DNA of 64,000 nucleotides from Rhizobium leguminosarum (GTDB lineage Bacteria; Pseudomonadota; Alphaproteobacteria; Rhizobiales; Rhizobiaceae): contig NZ_MZMU01000010.1 of the NCBI RefSeq assembly GCF_004123835.1, positions 62,001-126,000 on the forward strand. Direction: 5' to 3'. This document shows positions 59,190-64,000 of the stretch, piece after piece. Positions within the stretch are counted from its first letter, which is position 1. Each line of letters starts with the position of its first letter. The notes beneath the pieces were generated by a model. The model did no database searches, was not told the origin of the DNA, and saw nothing but the letters and a program-made list of their open reading frames with translations. A program made the translations under genes and the position numbers.

Positions 59190-60350
59190 TCACTCAGCTT
59201 TTAGTCGCCGGGCCATATTCATCAGCATCCTGTCGGCGCTCCTTGCACCGAACAAGGAAAGCGAAACATTTCCCGCACAATTGATAATGGGAAAAGCCAG
59301 TTGCGGGCAGCCGCTAAGGCCTGAAAGACACAGAAGCTTGATGCAGGCGGAACGAAATGCGGCGAAGCGTTCCGGTTCGGCATCGCGGGTTGGCGGGCTC
59401 ATGGCCAATGTCGGAAGAACGACAACCACATTTTCGCGGAGCAATCGGTCGATCTCCGCGGAAAACAGCTTGCGGATCCTGCCTGCCTCGCGCACTTCCT
59501 CTTCGTCCAGGCGAGATCCTGACAGAAGACGCGCCGCAATATCGGGCGCAATGGCTTCAGGGCTCCGCTCGAAGAGCGCTCTGTTGCTTTCCCAGGCTTC
59601 CCTTTGCAGGATGGTGATGAACGCCAAAGCAAGATCGGCGAGGCTGAACGAGGCGATATCTTTAGTCATGCGAATAGGCATGCCCGCTGATCGAAGGCTG
59701 GCGATCATCTCGTCGGCGACCGCGTCGTCAATGGTTGCGAAGATATCCTCGGCAATGAGAATAGATGATGGTTGGTCATTTGCCGCCGGAATGCCGATGG
59801 CGCTCATCACCGCGGCCATTGGTTCCAGGCTTCTCGTTATGAAGCCCGGCACGTCGAAGCTTGGCGCCAGCGGACGCAGCGCCCTGTTGTCGAGGCTTCC
59901 ATGTGTCGGCCGCCAGCCGATGAGGCCGTTGACGGCGGCGGGCAGACGGATGGAGCCGGACGTGTCTGTTCCAAGGCCGATATCGGCGAAGCCTGCGGCA
60001 ACCGCAACGGCTGAACCCGACGACGATCCGCCGGGGATGAGGTGGGGAGCGCGCGGATTGATCGGCATGCCGAAATGGATGTTGCCGCCGATCAGGGAAT
60101 AGGCAAGTTCATCCGTATTGGTTTTGCCGACGAAACAGGCGCCGGCATCGAGCAGCGTCTGGACCAGCGGCGCCGTCGATGTCTTGATGCCGGAGGCAGC
60201 GAGTACCGTGGCATTGCCGGCCGCGGTCGGATAGCCGGCAACGTCGAAAAGATCCTTTACCGCCAGTCGAAGGCCGGAAAGCGGACCGATGGCCGCGTGC
60301 CCGACCTCTGCATCCGGATAGGGCATGAATGCATTCCATCGGTCCTGCAC
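59190..60350 (-). CDS. Amidase, amidase-signature family
   Basis: A 386-residue amidase with the Ser-cisSer-Lys triad: Lys32 in LRLAVKDLFDVAGYPTAAGN, Ser109 in IPGGSSSGSAVAVAAG and Ser133 in GTDTSGSIRLPAAVNGL. It is shorter than GatA (about 490) and is closest in size to the AtzF/indoleacetamide-type amidases lacking a C-terminal extension. No signal peptide. It is 12 bases downstream of the LivF-type ATPase gene and so in one operon with a Urt/Liv importer. It should hydrolyse the imported amide or ureide. Confidence 0.88.
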   Translation of the reverse strand: MQDRWNAFMPYPDAEVGHAAIGPLSGLRLAVKDLFDVAGYPTAAGNATVLAASGIKTSTAPLVQTLLDAGACFVGKTNTDELAYSLIGGNIHFGMPINPRAPHLIPGGSSSGSAVAVAAGFADIGLGTDTSGSIRLPAAVNGLIGWRPTHGSLDNRALRPLAPSFDVPGFITRSLEPMAAVMSAIGIPAANDQPSSILIAEDIFATIDDAVADEMIASLRSAGMPIRMTKDIASFSLADLALAFITILQREAWESNRALFERSPEAIAPDIAARLLSGSRLDEEEVREAGRIRKLFSAEIDRLLRENVVVVLPTLAMSPPTRDAEPERFAAFRSACIKLLCLSGLSGCPQLAFPIINCAGNVSLSLFGARSADRMLMNMARRLKAE

Positions 60351-60362
60351 TTGCCTCGCTCC

Positions 60363-61062
60363 CTAGATCTTCAGATGTTGCAGCACACGGCTGCGGCTAT
60401 CTGGACCATTGAGACTTTCATCTTCGATCGCCCCGAGTTTGAGAATGGCCCAACGGTCGGCCACCGAAAGGGCAAAATCCAGGTTCTGTTCGACGAGCAG
60501 GATGGTCGTGCCGCGCGTTTCGCGGTCGTCCCTCAATGCCTTGGCGATGTTCTGGACGACGGAGGGCTGCAGGCCTTCGGAGATTTCGTCGATCAGCAGC
60601 AGTTTTGGCCGCAGCATCAGCGTCCGCGCGAGGATCAGCATTTTCTGCTCCCCTCCCGACAGAGTGCCTGCCTTCTGCGCCAACCGGTCCTTCAGGAACG
60701 GGAAATAACCGTAGACCCGTTCCAGGGCGGACGCCAGATCCCGATCACCCTTGAGCGCCAGGCGCAGATTGTCGCGGATGGAGAGATCCTGAAACAACGG
60801 CAATTCCTGAGGAGCGTAGCCGATGCCGGAAGCGATCAGCTCCGCGGGTTTCCTGTCGGTGATAACAGCACCGTCCACCTCGATCTTGCCTTTGCCGACA
60901 CGCAGGAAGCCAAGGATCGTCTTCAGCAGCGTCGTCTTGCCCATGCCATTCTTGCCCATGAGAGCGAAGATCTCGCCCGGCCGGATGGCGAGCGACACGC
61001 CATTGACGACATCGACCGCGCCATATCCGCTCGATACGCCGCTGAGCTTGAGTTTGAACGTA

Positions 61063-61070
<8 letters not shown>
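60363..61070 (-). CDS. Branched-chain amino acid/urea-type ABC ATPase, LivF/UrtE-like
   Basis: A 235-residue ATPase, the exact size of LivF. Motifs: Walker A GKNGMGKTT, signature LSGGEQKMLILARTL, Walker B LLLIDEISEGLQ and switch histidine position replaced in LVEQNLDF, as is normal for LivF. GTG 61070 has GGAGG five bases ahead and overlaps the stop of the fusion gene by eight bases. The longer frame adds 17 residues that do not fit. It pairs with the LivG-like half of the upstream fusion protein. Confidence 0.92.
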
Positions 61071-62812
<1,742 letters not shown>

Positions 62813-62820
<8 letters not shown>

Positions 62821-63646
62821 GGGCAAATCCCTTCGGACGTATGCGCAGTGTGATTGCGCAGAGGACGGCGACGGTGATGCCGCCGAGGATTGGACTGAAA
62901 TAGATGCTGACAAGCACCTGAGCGGCCCCGAAGATGAGGCAGGCGGCAGCAAGCGCACCGAAAGAAGAGCCTGCGACCATCACCAGCATGAAGGCGCCCG
63001 TCAGCCAGGCGACACCCATATTGGGATCGACGCTGGTCAGCGGCGCGAGCAGCACGCCGGCAAGGGCCGCCAGGCCGGTGCCGATCATGAAGGTCGCGAG
63101 CCGCACCTTTTCGGTATCGATACCGAGTCCGCGCGCCAGCGTTTCATTCATGATGACCGCCCGGGCGGAAAGACCAAGCCTTGTCCCATCGAGCAGCAAG
63201 GTGAAGCCGAGCCCCAGACCGACAGCCGCGACAATGGCGAAAAGACGGTAGGCCGAGTAGCCGGTACCAAAGAGATCGAAAGTGCCGGGCAGCAGCGCCG
63301 GCGTGAATTGCACGTCGCGGCCAAACCAGAGCGTGATCAGCTGGCCGATGACGATGCCAAGGCCCCAGGTTGCAAGAATGGCATCGAGCGGCCGGCGATA
63401 GAGAGGCCGCACGATGAACCGTTCGGCAACACCGCCGAGGATCGCTCCGACTAGAAACGCGAAGGGAATGGCAAGCCACGGATTGAGGCCGAACCCGCTG
63501 ACGACGACAGCGCAGTAGGCCCCGATGGTCAGCCATGCGCCATGCGCGAAATTGATGATCTTCAGCACGCCGAAGATCGCAAGCAGCCCGGCGGCAACGA
63601 TGAAGAGAATGGCCGCAGTGCTGACAATATCGAGAAAGAGCGTCAT
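62813..63646 (-). CDS. Branched-chain amino acid/urea-type ABC permease, LivH/UrtB-like
   Basis: A 277-residue inner-membrane permease. Landmarks are GLLAIFGVLKIINFAHGAWL, where 'NfAHG' is the family hallmark, VAERFIVRPLYRRPLDAILA, ATWGLGIVIGQLITLWFGRD and RGLGIDTEKVRLATFMIGTG. Length is a little under that of LivH (about 300). It precedes the fused LivM-LivG gene and follows the receptor gene after 51 bases that contain a hairpin. Confidence 0.92.
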
Positions 63647-63667
63647 TTCTAGAACTCCGATGCTGGA

Positions 63668-63688
63668 GGCGGGGCACCCTGCCCCGCC
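63668..63688 (-). other. Intercistronic hairpin after a binding-protein gene
   Basis: A perfect nine-pair stem, GGCGGGGCA and its complement, around a three-base loop. It starts nine bases beyond the receptor stop and ends about 20 bases before the LivH start. No T-run. Confidence 0.7.
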
Positions 63689-63697
63689 ACGCTGGTT

Positions 63698-64000
63698 TCA
63701 GAGATTCGGGCACTGATCGCCGGGATCGACGTCCTTGAAGCTATCGACGACTGCAACGCTGCCATCGTCCTTTACCTGGCCAAGATACATCGTCAGCGGC
63801 GCGTGGTGCTGTTTGTTCATGGAGATCTTGCCGCGCGGACCGGTGAAGGATACGTCAGGGAGGGCTTTGAGCACGTCCGCCGTATCCGTGCTGCCGGCCT
63901 TTTCGACGGCTGCCTTGTAAAGGTAGATCGCTTCATATTGCGGCACGGAAAGATCGTTCGGCGTGCGCAGTTCCTTGCCGAACTTCTTGTCCATGGCCGA
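63698..64000 (-). CDS. Amide/branched-chain amino acid binding protein, C-terminal fragment
   Basis: The frame stays open to the window edge, so about 100 C-terminal residues are visible. VPQYEAIYLYKAAVEKAGST then DTADVLKALPDVSFTGPRGK matches the end of UrtA/AmiC/LivJ-type receptors (Peripla_BP_6), and HHAPLTMYLGQVKDDGSVAV is the usual closing strand pair. The signal peptide lies outside the window. As the first known gene of the Liv/Urt operon with a downstream amidase, an amide or urea derivative is a likely ligand. Confidence 0.82.
   Translation of the reverse strand, partial: SAMDKKFGKELRTPNDLSVPQYEAIYLYKAAVEKAGSTDTADVLKALPDVSFTGPRGKISMNKQHHAPLTMYLGQVKDDGSVAVVDSFKDVDPGDQCPNL

Overview
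The window reads as a high-GC alphaproteobacterial genome, most likely a Rhizobium of the etli/leguminosarum type. This rests on codon use, the density of ABC importers, an EcfG/RpoE2-type stress promoter, and two copies of a palindromic repeat I associate with rhizobia. No rRNA, tRNA, transposase, CRISPR array or replication gene was seen. The theme is solute uptake: seven ABC importer systems in 64 kb, each next to the enzymes or regulators expected to handle its substrate.

Region 1 (1-9.2 kb): the tail of a LysR regulator, a small membrane protein, an HpcH/HpaI aldolase and a spermidine-synthase-like protein. Then comes a leftward operon of acetyltransferase, NagZ-like glycosidase, Opp-type binding protein, two permeases and two ATPases, which fits uptake of N-acetylhexosamine oligomers or muropeptides. 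Region 2 (9.2-11.7 kb): thiMED thiamine salvage under a TPP riboswitch. Region 3 (11.7-14.9 kb): a cytoplasmic-looking subtilisin-like protease paired with a GHSFG serine hydrolase. Region 4 (14.9-22.9 kb): an amiC-amiR-like sensor and antiterminator leads an Opp transporter and an acetamidase/formamidase gene. Its leader carries a strong terminator that overlaps an alternative hairpin.

Region 5 (22.9-30.9 kb): a DUF1349 gene diverges from a third Opp system that carries a RidA protein and a SelA-like PLP enzyme. Region 6 (30.9-36.4 kb): a sugar-type (CUT1) importer with no ATPase gene, flanked by a metallophosphoesterase and a tyrosine-phosphatase-like protein, with a TetR regulator. Region 7 (36.6-47.4 kb): ureidoglycine aminohydrolase and an acetyltransferase. 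These are followed by a cluster with two paralogous HD hydrolases, an AdoHcyase-like NAD protein, LysR, a metallo-beta-lactamase-fold hydrolase, a complete CUT1 importer and a HAD phosphatase.

Region 8 (47.4-50.1 kb): a frameshifted DUF1206 gene behind a near-perfect general-stress promoter, then the TIGR02587/TIGR02588 pair. Region 9 (50.2-56.7 kb): a ribose-type importer with a TIM-barrel isomerase, an RpiR regulator and a PfkB kinase, with a long inverted repeat at the promoter. Region 10 (56.8-64 kb): pirin, a pair of half-size DMT transporters, and an amidase with a Liv/Urt-type importer in which the LivM and LivG functions are fused. Six of the seven solute-binding-protein genes are followed at once by a GC-rich hairpin, which probably sets their expression above that of their permeases.
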